This document shows positions 24,498 through 32,739 of a stretch of DNA of 64,000 nt, one piece after another. The notes under the pieces were generated by a model. The model did not search any database, was not told the origin of the DNA, and saw nothing but the letters and a program-made list of their open reading frames with translations. The DNA comes from Candidatus Saccharimonadota bacterium (GTDB lineage: Bacteria > Patescibacteriota > Saccharimonadia > Saccharimonadales > UBA4665), in the NCBI GenBank assembly GCA_029288485.1, contig JARIHC010000006.1:1-64000 (forward strand), given 5' to 3'. The position numbers and the translations under genes are program-made. Positions within the stretch are counted from its first letter, which is position 1, and each line of letters starts with the position of its first letter.

Positions 24498-24983
24498 TTA
24501 AAATGGTATGTCGTCTAGATTTATAGGTTCATCGCCAACGTCTTCAATCACAACGTCGTCTTTTTTAGATTTTTTACTTGGCTTAGGCTTATCTTCTGAT
24601 TTTGGTGCTTCGGCGGATGGTGCTGAGTTATCACTGCCGCTGTCATCACCACCGCGGTTATCTAAGAACGTTACATCGTTAGCCAGCACCTCTACCTTGC
24701 TGCGCTTCTGGCCTTCTTGCTCCCATGAGCGGCTCTGTAAACGGCCTTGCACTAAACAGCGGCGGCCTTTGCTCATGTATTGCGCCACGCGTTCGGCCAG
24801 CTGCCCCCAGCAGACAATGTCTACATAATCAGTAACCTCTTGCCATTCGCCGCTTTGATCCTTGTAAGCACGGTTCAATGCCAGGCTGAAATTAGTAACC
24901 GTTTGGCCGTTGGGCGTCTGCCTAAGCTCCGGGTCACGCGTAAGATTACCCATTAATATTACTTGGTTTAAGCTTCGTGCCAT
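24498..24983 (-). CDS. ssb: Single-stranded DNA-binding protein SSB
   Basis: 161 residues. The N-terminal OB fold (RSLNQVILMGNLTRDPELRQT, WQEVTDYVDIVCWGQLAERV) is followed by a disordered acidic/Lys linker and ends in NLDDIPF, the conserved acidic tip that recruits repair and replication proteins. It lies between rpsF and rpsR, the standard bacterial arrangement. GGAGG lies upstream of the start. Confidence 0.96.
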   Translation of the reverse strand: MARSLNQVILMGNLTRDPELRQTPNGQTVTNFSLALNRAYKDQSGEWQEVTDYVDIVCWGQLAERVAQYMSKGRRCLVQGRLQSRSWEQEGQKRSKVEVLANDVTFLDNRGGDDSGSDNSAPSAEAPKSEDKPKPSKKSKKDDVVIEDVGDEPINLDDIPF

Positions 24984-25072
24984 TGTCTAGTCCTCCTTGG
25001 TTGGTTCTACCCCTACCCTACGCCGATGGTAAAATATCCGTCAAGCTTGGGCATATAGTATCTTAAATTTAC

Positions 25073-25462
25073 TTAAGACTTGTCCTCTTCTTCGCTATCT
25101 TCATCTTCTGTAGCTTCGCCGCGTTCGGCCGCTTTCTTAGCCTTTTCAGCTTTCTGCGCCTCAGCTTTGGCAATAGCTTTCAGATCCGGTTTGGTTACTA
25201 AAAATCGAATCACCTCATCGGTTATATTAAGAGTGCTTTCGACTTTTTGGATGGCTTCTGGCGGTAATTCCACGGTATAAAATACATACACAGCGTGCTC
25301 ATTACCTTTAATTTTATAGGCTAGCTTGCGCTTGCCCCAGTTATCGTTGGCAGTTACTTTGCCACCGTTATCCGTGATGATTTTCTTAACTCGATCTTCG
25401 GCTTTGGATAGATCAACTTCCAGGCCTGGATCGTAAAGCACGGCAATTTCATATTGCGTCAC
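25073..25462 (-). CDS. rpsF: Ribosomal protein bS6 with charged C-terminal extension
   Basis: 129 residues starting at a GTG with AAGGAAC upstream. The core (TQYEIAVLYDPGLEVDLSKAEDRV, KRKLAYKIKGNEHAVYVFYTVELP) is standard bS6. About 35 extra residues rich in Ala, Lys, Glu and Asp follow. It begins the rpsF-ssb-rpsR-efp operon from a near-consensus promoter within the end of the upstream gene, giving a leader of about 60 nt. In other bacteria the S6:S18 complex can bind its own leader. Confidence 0.95.
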   Translation of the reverse strand: MTQYEIAVLYDPGLEVDLSKAEDRVKKIITDNGGKVTANDNWGKRKLAYKIKGNEHAVYVFYTVELPPEAIQKVESTLNITDEVIRFLVTKPDLKAIAKAEAQKAEKAKKAAERGEATEDEDSEEEDKS

Positions 25463-25525
25463 GAGCGTTCCTTCCTTTGGATTAAGCCCATACTCACTAG
25501 GGGATATGAGCTGAAGTTTATAGTA
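25463..25525 (-). promoter_or_regulatory. rpsF leader, possible autoregulatory RNA
   Basis: The roughly 60-nt leader can form a weak stem (CTCAT pairing with GTGAG around an 8-nt C-rich loop). S6:S18 leaders in other bacteria bind the protein pair at a C-rich bulge. The resemblance is only suggestive. Confidence 0.25.
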
Positions 25526-25531
25526 ACTACG

Positions 25532-25560
25532 ATTATACCTAAACTACCTCTGTTGGTCAA
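25532..25560 (-). promoter_or_regulatory. Promoter of the rpsF-ssb-rpsR-efp operon
   Basis: Minus-strand TTGACC, 17-nt spacer, TATAAT. The -35 overlaps the last codon of the preceding gene. Confidence 0.75.
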
Positions 25561-26345
25561 GCTGCTGTAGCTAAAGTCCGGCTATCATTTACCACATGTC
25601 TTAGTTTGAGAGAGCGCTGCGCCACGAATTTGCCTAAATTGGTTGCCAGCTCTTTTGGAGAGTCGCAGGGCTCAATCAATCTAAACTCTGGCGGCACTCG
25701 CCTCAGTTCGCTCATATGGCGCTCCACGCCCCTAAAGTGTTTGTCCAAAATTTCAGCTATGTATTCCCGGGCAAATTCATCCTCTTCTTGGAACGTAATT
25801 ACCTCCGGATGCCTCTCGATGTACTTTGAGCGCTTTTCAGCCCGTTTTTCCCATAGCACTACGCGCCGCGCGCTGCTGAACAAATTTACTGCCACTCGCC
25901 AAGCTTCCATGCGGTACTGAATCACTTCTCTGTCCGGCATATCTGGAGGCAGCGTTATTAAATGCAGCCAGTTTTCAAATTCCCTAGGTAAGTCGCCTTT
26001 GTGAATAGGCAGGTCACGAAACCGTCCTGTACTATATGTTCTTTTATCGCTATTCCATTTGTCGTCGTAAGAATAGCGAGATGCCGGCCAGTAAAAATGA
26101 TGCGTGCTATCTGCCTGCTGCCAAATATACTCTGGATCAACCGTACTTTTTACTTGTTCCACAAGTTGTTCGATATCGACTATGCCTCTTTCGTCGACTG
26201 GCGTTTCTATGGGTCCGTCTGGCAAGCGCCAAAATTCCCGCGGCGGCAGCCATGAAGCATCTTCTAGCCCAGAAGTTTGCGTAGGCACAAACAACTCGGC
26301 CGCACCTGTCAGCTGTCCGGGTAGAATTAGTTGTTCGCCTGCCAC
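25557..26345 (-). CDS. Hypothetical soluble protein
   Basis: 262 residues from a GTG start. No family recognised. It has no signal peptide or membrane helix and is rich in Trp, Arg, Glu and Pro; the second half is helical and charged (VVLWEKRAEKRSKYIERHPE). It has its own promoter with a 32-nt leader containing a 14-nt motif shared with the 5' region of another orphan at 42318. It lies upstream of the ribosomal operon and downstream of ftsK on the same strand. Confidence 0.65.
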   Translation of the reverse strand: MAGEQLILPGQLTGAAELFVPTQTSGLEDASWLPPREFWRLPDGPIETPVDERGIVDIEQLVEQVKSTVDPEYIWQQADSTHHFYWPASRYSYDDKWNSDKRTYSTGRFRDLPIHKGDLPREFENWLHLITLPPDMPDREVIQYRMEAWRVAVNLFSSARRVVLWEKRAEKRSKYIERHPEVITFQEEDEFAREYIAEILDKHFRGVERHMSELRRVPPEFRLIEPCDSPKELATNLGKFVAQRSLKLRHVVNDSRTLATAA

Positions 26346-26352
26346 GAGTAAA

Positions 26353-26366
26353 TCTCTTGTTTAGTT
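26353..26366 (-). repeat. 14-nt leader motif shared with 42335-42348
   Basis: Minus strand AACTAAACAAGAGA, 7-20 nt before the GTG at 26345. The identical 14-mer lies just before the ATG at 42318. Confidence 0.5.
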
Positions 26367-26376
26367 GTTATCTTAA

Positions 26377-26405
26377 ATTATAAGAAGTTCTTGGCAGCTT
26401 GACAA
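26377..26405 (-). promoter_or_regulatory. Promoter of the orphan gene at 26345
   Basis: Minus-strand TTGTCA, 17-nt spacer, TATAAT. Leader about 25-30 nt. Confidence 0.65.
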
Positions 26406-26431
26406 GGAGTCGTCAAAGATCTATGAGACGT

Positions 26432-28675
26432 TTAGCGGTTTCGGTATTCTTCTTTTTCGGATTCTTCCGGAAAGTTTTCGTCAAGAGCAGCATCCGCCTC
26501 GGCGGTTTGGCTGCCACCAAAAACTTCTTCGGCTGAGTGGACTAGTACCTCGCGCGGACGCGAACCATCGGCTGGGCCGACTATTCCTTGTTCTTCCATG
26601 GTTTCTATTAGTCGAGCAGCACGGCCGTAGCCTATGCGCAAGCGCCGTTGCAGTAAGCTAGTGCTAGCTTTACGGTTTTCGATCACTACCTGAACAGCGT
26701 CTTTGAACATTTCATCGTCGGCGTCCTGGCCGCCGCCGCTAGCCATGGCAGTTCCCTTGCCGCCCAACTGGACCGGCTGTGAAACCACTTCGTCGTCGTA
26801 CTGCGGGGGCCGCTGCATGCGGATAAAATCAGTCACTTTGGCAGTTTCATCGTCGCCGATAAAGGCTCCTTGCACGCGTCTTGGCTTAGGTGTGTTGGCT
26901 GTCGTAAACAGCATATCTCCCTGGCCAAGTAACTTCTCGGCACCAATCTGGTCAATGATAGTGCGGCTATCTACCTGGCTGGGTACCGCAAAGGCAATAC
27001 GCGCCGGAATATTGTTTTTGATCAGGCCAGTTATAACGTCAACGCTTGGTCGCTGAGTAGCTACTACCAGATGGATACCCACCGCTCGAGCTTTTTGAGC
27101 AATACGCACGATCAGAGCTTCGACGTCGCGGGCAGCCATCATCATAAGATCAGCCAGCTCGTCTATCACGATGACTATATAAGGCATGCCTTCCTCTTTT
27201 TTGAGGTTGTTATATTCAACTATATTGCGTTTCTTGGCTTCGGCCAGCGCTCGGTAGCGGCGCTCCATTTCAGCCACCGCCCATTTGAGCGCGCTAATAC
27301 ATTTTTCAGGCTCAACAATCACCGGCGACAATAAGTGCGGAATATCATTGTATGGCGTTAGCTCGACGCGCTTCGGGTCAACCAGGATAAGTTTTAAGTC
27401 GGCTGGCGAGTTACGGTACAGCAAGCTGGTTAGGATGGTGTTAATAATTACCGATTTACCAGCACCGGTCTGACCGGCTACCAGCAGGTGCGGCATACTA
27501 TCCAAATTAGCGACTACAGGAGTACCGGATATATCTTTACCAATAGCTACGCCTAAAGGGCTCTGCAGCTTCTGCCACTCCTGAGAAGTAAGAATGGAGC
27601 TTAGTCGAACCGTGGCCGACTTTACATTAGGTACCTCTATACCTACTGCTCGTTTGCCGGGAATCGGCGCTTCAATGCGGATACTGTGAGCCGCTAGATC
27701 AAGCGCCAAGTTGTCGGCTAACGCCGTTATCTTGGTTAGCTTAGCTCCCGATGGCGGCTTTAGAGTGTACTGCGTAACACGCGGACCGATGTTAGCGCCC
27801 TCCATCTCGACGTCAATATTAAAGTTGGCGAACGTATCGTGGATAGCCTGGGCGTTCGAGTTTACGTCGCCAGCGTCAGCCTTATCCTGTTTTTTGTTCA
27901 ACAGGTCGACATTTGGAAACTGCCAGTCTGGATCGCTGGCGGTCGTCAGCGCCTCATGGTTCTCGTTGGTGGTCAATTTTTCGGCAGTATTTTTGAGCGT
28001 AGACAGCTTGGCCGGCTGCGGATCGCCCTTGTGGTGAACTACCGGCACGCCTTCGTTCAGCTTGAAATCTGAATCTTTGGCTTTTAGCGCCGCCAGATCG
28101 GAATCTTCTTCGACCGGCTGTTTAAATATGTTAGCTAGCTTCAGTAGAACTTTTGGCGAAATGCCGAAAGCGAAGAACACGGCAAGTACTGTAAAGACTA
28201 AGAATATCAATGACGCCGGCACCTTATCGAGCGCCGTTAGTACAATATTACCGATAGTCATACCGATCTCGCCGCCGTGACCGCCCTGCCAGCCCACGGC
28301 ATTCTTAGCAGCAAAGCTAACATGCGCCCAGCAGCTGGCAAATAATAGTACGCATAGCATGCCGGTCATATTCTCCAGTGGAATCTGGCGGTCTTCGGCG
28401 CGGAATTTATGCACTCCCCAATATACTAGCGCCACCGGTGTTAAATAAGCTACCCAGCCAAGCAGCCAATAAGCGCCATGGAAGAGGTTTACTGGCAGCG
28501 GGCCGCCAATACCAAAACCGCCTAGCAAAAGCAGGAACGCCAGCAACATTAATCCAATAGCGCCAGCCAGCGCCCAAAACGGTGACTGCTGTAGATCAAC
28601 TTTTTTGCCGGCCGCTTTAGCGCCTTTTGCCGGCCGCGCCGAACCCTTTTTAACCGGTTTTTTCTTTTGTGCCAT
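26432..28675 (-). CDS. ftsK: DNA translocase FtsK/SpoIIIE
   Basis: 747 residues from the ATG at 28675; a frame extending to 29017 runs through the promoter and the divergent gene. A basic N-terminus and about four membrane helices (residues 32-175) precede a short linker, the alpha/beta motor (Walker A GQTGAGKS at 401-408, Walker B IVIVIDELADLMM, ATQRPSVDVITG) and a winged-helix gamma domain (near 660-715) that reads orienting DNA sequences. It pumps chromosome through the division septum. Start codon 7 nt after TGT-TATAAT, so probably leaderless. Confidence 0.95.
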   Translation of the reverse strand: MAQKKKPVKKGSARPAKGAKAAGKKVDLQQSPFWALAGAIGLMLLAFLLLLGGFGIGGPLPVNLFHGAYWLLGWVAYLTPVALVYWGVHKFRAEDRQIPLENMTGMLCVLLFASCWAHVSFAAKNAVGWQGGHGGEIGMTIGNIVLTALDKVPASLIFLVFTVLAVFFAFGISPKVLLKLANIFKQPVEEDSDLAALKAKDSDFKLNEGVPVVHHKGDPQPAKLSTLKNTAEKLTTNENHEALTTASDPDWQFPNVDLLNKKQDKADAGDVNSNAQAIHDTFANFNIDVEMEGANIGPRVTQYTLKPPSGAKLTKITALADNLALDLAAHSIRIEAPIPGKRAVGIEVPNVKSATVRLSSILTSQEWQKLQSPLGVAIGKDISGTPVVANLDSMPHLLVAGQTGAGKSVIINTILTSLLYRNSPADLKLILVDPKRVELTPYNDIPHLLSPVIVEPEKCISALKWAVAEMERRYRALAEAKKRNIVEYNNLKKEEGMPYIVIVIDELADLMMMAARDVEALIVRIAQKARAVGIHLVVATQRPSVDVITGLIKNNIPARIAFAVPSQVDSRTIIDQIGAEKLLGQGDMLFTTANTPKPRRVQGAFIGDDETAKVTDFIRMQRPPQYDDEVVSQPVQLGGKGTAMASGGGQDADDEMFKDAVQVVIENRKASTSLLQRRLRIGYGRAARLIETMEEQGIVGPADGSRPREVLVHSAEEVFGGSQTAEADAALDENFPEESEKEEYRNR

Positions 28676-28682
28676 TACTTTA

Positions 28683-28691
28683 ATTATAACA
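28683..28691 (-). promoter_or_regulatory. Extended -10 of ftsK
   Basis: Minus-strand TGTTATAAT, 7 nt before the ATG at 28675. Confidence 0.65.
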
Positions 28692-28765
28692 GTTGTTACC
28701 CTTATGTTATCGTTGATAATTATAGCAATTTTTACAACTTTAGTCAATATGGGCGCGTTGACGAT

Positions 28766-29542
28766 ATGATATTTGAGTGTTATGGTTTTGAGATGTTGAT
28801 TCCAGAGAGAACTATTGTTTCTACGCCCGTCCACGAGTACACACACCCTGAGTTTGAGAATCAAATCACCCTGATGGGAATGATCCATATTGCCCAAGAA
28901 TCTTATTATAGATCCGTGCAAGAAATGATCGCTGGGCATGAAGCTGGCGGCGCCATAGTACACTACGAAGGTGTAAAAGATGTTCGGCCCTCCACTGCAG
29001 ATATACCTGAGGCGCATATTGAAAAAGCAGACAGATTAAAAGCTGTTATGTCGTCTATATATGGCTGGTTTGAAAACAGCGGGTTGTCGCTGCAGACTGA
29101 AGTCCTTGAATATAGCGAAGACTGGGAAAACCACGACTCTACGTTAATCGAACTGGCTGGCAGGATGAGCAACCTGAGCAGCCGGCGCTTATCTCGATTT
29201 ATCGGTTTTTACGATCACCTTTTCGAAGACATGAAGCCAGAGCAGCAGCAGAAACTGGTTCTTAAATTTGCCCAGGCAATGGAACGCGGTCTATCCAAAG
29301 ATCGCCAGATGGGCTGGGCTTCCAGGTTATTGCTTGGCAACTTAAAAGGTCCTATTCTTGACTATCGTAACGATATTGCCTTGGCGGCACTAGATGAAGC
29401 GTCCGCTGCCGATCCTGAGTCAGATTTTGTTTTAGTGTGGGGCGCAGGTCATTTGCGCGGATTAGGCAAAGGCTTGGTTAAACGCGGCTACCAAAAAGTA
29501 GACGAAGACAAAGTACAAGCTATAGATACTGCTCTGCTTTAA
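28766..29542 (+). CDS. TraB/TIKI-superfamily-like protein
   Basis: 258 residues from the ATG at 28766; the 33 in-frame codons upstream overlap ftsK and its promoter and look non-coding. Two GxxH-type motifs at the ends, LMGMIHIAQESYY and VWGAGHLRGLGKGLVKRGY, match the TraB/PrgY/GumN fold, whose members include pheromone-shutdown proteins and TIKI metalloproteases. No signal peptide or transmembrane helix is seen, unlike archaeal TraB. It converges on RNase J with 3 nt between stops. Enzyme activity is unproven. Confidence 0.6.
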   Translation: MIFECYGFEMLIPERTIVSTPVHEYTHPEFENQITLMGMIHIAQESYYRSVQEMIAGHEAGGAIVHYEGVKDVRPSTADIPEAHIEKADRLKAVMSSIYGWFENSGLSLQTEVLEYSEDWENHDSTLIELAGRMSNLSSRRLSRFIGFYDHLFEDMKPEQQQKLVLKFAQAMERGLSKDRQMGWASRLLLGNLKGPILDYRNDIALAALDEASAADPESDFVLVWGAGHLRGLGKGLVKRGYQKVDEDKVQAIDTALL

Positions 29543-29545
29543 GCT

Positions 29546-31612
29546 TTAGTCTATCCGAGCGTCTTGAGTGAGCAAGCGTTCGCGCATTTCCTGGAAGCGT
29601 TTTTGCTGCTCGGCAGCTACATCTTCGGCGTTTTTAGTCTTGTTCTGGTGAACAGTCTTAACGTCGCCCTTGCCACCGATCACGTTAACTACCGGAATCA
29701 CTATAGGGCTGCGTCCTGTGTGCTCAAACAGATAGTGCGTAACGTGGTCTTTTAGCTCGGCCTTAAAGCGGTCCAGATCAACGCGTTTGAAGCGCTGCTG
29801 AACAGCCCGCTTGAGTTCGGTGCGCAGACCGTTCATGATTTCTTCGTTGTCGCGCATGTAGATGAAGCCACGACTAATGATGTCAGGGCTGGTCAGCAGC
29901 GCGCCACCCTTCTTGTCAACGGTTAGAATCACGGCTACTAGACCCTCTTCGCTTAATAGAACTCTGTCTTTGACCACTACGTGGTTAACAATCGATCCTG
30001 TCTGATCTACCAAAACTGTCCCGTGCGGCACTTCACCGGCAATTTCCATCTTGTCTGGAGTAAGAGCGACAATCTGGCCGTTACCGGTGTTAAGCGTATT
30101 GGCGCGCGGTACCAGACCATCTTCGATCGCCAGATCTATGTAGCGCTGCTTGGAGCGGTACGGACCGTAAATCGGCACAAAGAATTTAGGTTTGGTCGCC
30201 TTGACCATCTCGGCGTATTCGTCGCGGCTAGCGTGGCCTGAAACGTGCAGCGGACCCATGCCGTCAATTTCGTGGTTGCGATGTTCAAACACATGCACGC
30301 CGCGCTTCATTAGATCGTCAACCATATCGCCGACCGACCGATCGTTGCCAGTCTCGGGAATCGGCGTACTAGATAGAATGACTGTATCCTGTTCTTTGAG
30401 CTTAATATTGCGGTGTTCACCAGTAGCCATACGCTGCAGAGCTGAGCTGGGTTCAGCCTGCGAGCCGGTACAGACCACTACCACATCCTGGTCTTTCATA
30501 TTGCCGACCGTAGCAATCGGTACAAAAGTGCCCTTCGGTACCTTCATGAAGCCATGGCGGATAGCCATTTCTAGAGTACTGACCATGCTGCGGCCGTCCA
30601 TAGCAATCTTTCGTCCATGATGTACAGCGGCATTAATGATCATCTGAATGCGGTTCATGTTGGTACTAAACACACCGACAAAGATCCGGCCTGGGGCCTG
30701 GTCAATTATATTGACGAAGCTTTTTTCTATCTCCGATTCACTTAATGTGCGGCCTGGCCGCTCGGTGCTGGTGCTCTCGCTTAGCAGTAGTAGAACGCCT
30801 TCGCGGCCAAGTTCTTCTAGGCGCTCCATATCGGTGCGCTCGTGGTCTAGCGGATTAGGGTCAAACCTAAAGTCACCGCTGTTAATTATCCGCCCGACCG
30901 GCGTATCCAACACAATACAAGTGCTGCCGGGAATAGAGTGTGTTATCCGTACTAGCTCAACAAAGAATTCGCCGATTTTCAGGCGTTCGTGGGTATTTTC
31001 GTTCATGGTAACGGTTTTTAGCTCAAAGCCATCGGGCATTGGCAGACCGAAGTTTTCAAAAATTTCCTCTACCCTGCCGATGGTAAATTTACTACCGTAA
31101 ATTGGAGCTGGGAGTTTGGGTACAATGTGCGGCAGCGCGCCAATGTGATCTAAGTGGCCATGTGTTATCACGTAAGCCTTCAGCTTGTGCTTAATACTTT
31201 CTAGGTAAGTAGTGTCGGCGATGGCATAGTTAATGCCTGGCAGGTCAATACCCAGCTCGACGCCGCAGTCCATGACAACGGCATCATCTTTATATTCCAC
31301 AAGGATCATGTTTTTGGAGCCGGCGCCGTCTTGGCCGCCCAGCGAGATTACTTTAAGCCGCGGGCTGTCATCTATCACGTTGGCCCGAGCCGGTTTTTTA
31401 GTTTGGTCAGCTGCTACGTACTGGCTAGCAATACGCTGCGCATCCTGCTGGCTGCGCCGCTGCGCTCGCACAGCCTGGCCACGCGAGGTTGTCAGGTTAC
31501 TGGAAATCGGTTTGCTGGCTTTGCTGTTGCCGCCAGCTTGGTTGTTTTTGCCGCCATTGCCGTTATTGCGCTTTGGCTGACGTTTGGGTTTATTGTTCTT
31601 ATTTGGTTGCAT
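29546..31612 (-). CDS. rnj: Ribonuclease J
   Basis: 688 residues. About 80 N-terminal residues are basic and low complexity. The metallo-beta-lactamase/beta-CASP catalytic core follows, with HGHLDH at 151-156, STSTERPGRT-type and GHASRDE beta-CASP motifs, and a C-terminal domain. All metal-binding His/Asp positions look intact. RNase J is a 5'-3' exo/endonuclease for mRNA decay and rRNA maturation. AAAGGAG lies before the ATG. It ends a minus-strand cluster that begins with rpsO and pnp, so both main RNA-decay nucleases may share transcription. Confidence 0.95.
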   Translation of the reverse strand: MQPNKNNKPKRQPKRNNGNGGKNNQAGGNSKASKPISSNLTTSRGQAVRAQRRSQQDAQRIASQYVAADQTKKPARANVIDDSPRLKVISLGGQDGAGSKNMILVEYKDDAVVMDCGVELGIDLPGINYAIADTTYLESIKHKLKAYVITHGHLDHIGALPHIVPKLPAPIYGSKFTIGRVEEIFENFGLPMPDGFELKTVTMNENTHERLKIGEFFVELVRITHSIPGSTCIVLDTPVGRIINSGDFRFDPNPLDHERTDMERLEELGREGVLLLLSESTSTERPGRTLSESEIEKSFVNIIDQAPGRIFVGVFSTNMNRIQMIINAAVHHGRKIAMDGRSMVSTLEMAIRHGFMKVPKGTFVPIATVGNMKDQDVVVVCTGSQAEPSSALQRMATGEHRNIKLKEQDTVILSSTPIPETGNDRSVGDMVDDLMKRGVHVFEHRNHEIDGMGPLHVSGHASRDEYAEMVKATKPKFFVPIYGPYRSKQRYIDLAIEDGLVPRANTLNTGNGQIVALTPDKMEIAGEVPHGTVLVDQTGSIVNHVVVKDRVLLSEEGLVAVILTVDKKGGALLTSPDIISRGFIYMRDNEEIMNGLRTELKRAVQQRFKRVDLDRFKAELKDHVTHYLFEHTGRSPIVIPVVNVIGGKGDVKTVHQNKTKNAEDVAAEQQKRFQEMRERLLTQDARID

Positions 31613-31636
31613 ATATTTTTCTCCTTTATGCGTTAT

Positions 31637-32206
31637 TTAAGATGATTTAATTTTCTCTAGAATGGCCGGGATGAGCGCGAAGTCGTCAATCAGCGTCTGG
31701 CGCATACCGCCGTTATACAGCGCGGCGGCCGGGTGAAACAAAGGCAAATAAACTAAGCCTTTATACCTTTTCGGCTGGCCATGGCACTGGCTGATACTCA
31801 AATCCGGCAAGAAACAATTCAAACTGTGCCGGCCAAGCGTGACCACCAGCTTAGGTTGAATTGCCTCTATTTGGGATTCCAAATACGACATAAATTTTTC
31901 TTTTTCGTCAGGATATGGGTCGCGGTTATTCGGCGGCCGATATTTAACGATGTTAGTAATGTAAATATCCGCTCGCTTTAGACCAATCATCTCCAGCATC
32001 TCATCCAAGAACTTACCGGCGGCACCGACAAACGGCTCGCCCTTTAGATCCTCATTCTTGCCAGGCGCCTCGCCTATGAACACAATTTCAGCATCGGGAC
32101 TGCCAACTCCGAACACTAATTGAGTAGCACCTTCTTTAAGCTCCGGCGTGGGGTCGTCATCTAGTATTTTTTGCTTGATATCATCCAGTTGCTTCTGTTT
32201 ACTCAT
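31637..32206 (-). CDS. Family 4-type uracil-DNA glycosylase lacking Fe-S cysteines
   Basis: 189 residues. Active-site motif [36 protein letters not shown], and the His motif [11 protein letters not shown] define the UDG family 4 fold. These enzymes normally hold a 4Fe-4S cluster through four Cys: two near the N-terminus, one in NVVKCRPP and one in a CxxYL motif. Here the N-terminus has no Cys, the third position is Tyr89 and the fourth is Phe105. The only two Cys (131, 141) lie elsewhere. The enzyme probably folds without a cluster. It overlaps the next upstream gene by 8 nt. Confidence 0.88.
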   Translation of the reverse strand: MSKQKQLDDIKQKILDDDPTPELKEGATQLVFGVGSPDAEIVFIGEAPGKNEDLKGEPFVGAAGKFLDEMLEMIGLKRADIYITNIVKYRPPNNRDPYPDEKEKFMSYLESQIEAIQPKLVVTLGRHSLNCFLPDLSISQCHGQPKRYKGLVYLPLFHPAAALYNGGMRQTLIDDFALIPAILEKIKSS

Positions 32207-32549
32207 GATGCCGCCTCACTACTTCTGTAGCAGCCACAGAGATTAGAACGGCCGCCGCAAAACAGAGCGCTAAATTCATATTCTTAGCTAGAAAATTTTT
32301 CTCGTCCAGGCAGCCGGATGAGTCGCTCCGGGAGGGCCGGCTGGTAGTAATAGGAAAGCCTTTCGTCGTAAGCGCCCGGTCACACTCGCCAATCGGCACA
32401 GAGGCCGGCACTGGAGTTGACCATCCGTAATCCAAACTGTACGAATGCTTAGACAAACCAGGTAACTGGATTACTAAAGCAAAGGCTGCAAACAGTCCTA
32501 TAGTTAATAGCAGCGAGAAAAGTACCATGCTAGCGTTTCGGCTTGCCAC
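32199..32549 (-). CDS. Small membrane protein, two helices
   Basis: 116 residues. Helices lie at about 8-30 and 90-110, with an extracytoplasmic loop between them that contains two Cys (GECDRAL and SSGCLDE) which could form a disulfide. No family recognised. It overlaps its neighbours on both sides (8 nt with the glycosylase, 20 nt with the next small membrane gene), so it belongs to the pnp-rnj cluster by translation coupling. Confidence 0.7.
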   Translation of the reverse strand: MASRNASMVLFSLLLTIGLFAAFALVIQLPGLSKHSYSLDYGWSTPVPASVPIGECDRALTTKGFPITTSRPSRSDSSGCLDEKNFLAKNMNLALCFAAAVLISVAATEVVRRHHE

Positions 32550-32739
32550 GAATAAACGCTCCTATTAATTTAAAGATATTTTGCAAAGCGCCAACTAAAA
32601 ATATCAGCGTCAGTAAGTACCACCATGGGCCACCTCGATCGATAGCTAGGCTGGCAAAACCATAGGCTACGGCCAGCTCGACCAGGCCAAAAAATAGTAG
32701 TCCCACCTTTGTTTGATGCCACTTATGCAGGCTTTTCAT
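32530..32739 (-). CDS. Small membrane protein, two helices
   Basis: 69 residues: a basic N-terminus (MKSLHKWHQTK), two hydrophobic helices at about 12-31 and 38-58, and a basic tail (RGKPKR). No family recognised. It overlaps the 3' end of pnp by 17 nt and the next gene by 20 nt. Its place between PNPase and RNase J raises the possibility of a membrane link for RNA decay, but nothing in the sequence shows it. Confidence 0.65.
   Translation of the reverse strand: MKSLHKWHQTKVGLLFFGLVELAVAYGFASLAIDRGGPWWYLLTLIFLVGALQNIFKLIGAFIRGKPKR

Noticed and set aside
28676-29017. 114-codon N-terminal extension of ftsK
   Set aside because: It runs through the TGT-TATAAT promoter and the divergent gene; MAQKKKPVKK at 28675 is a natural FtsK start.
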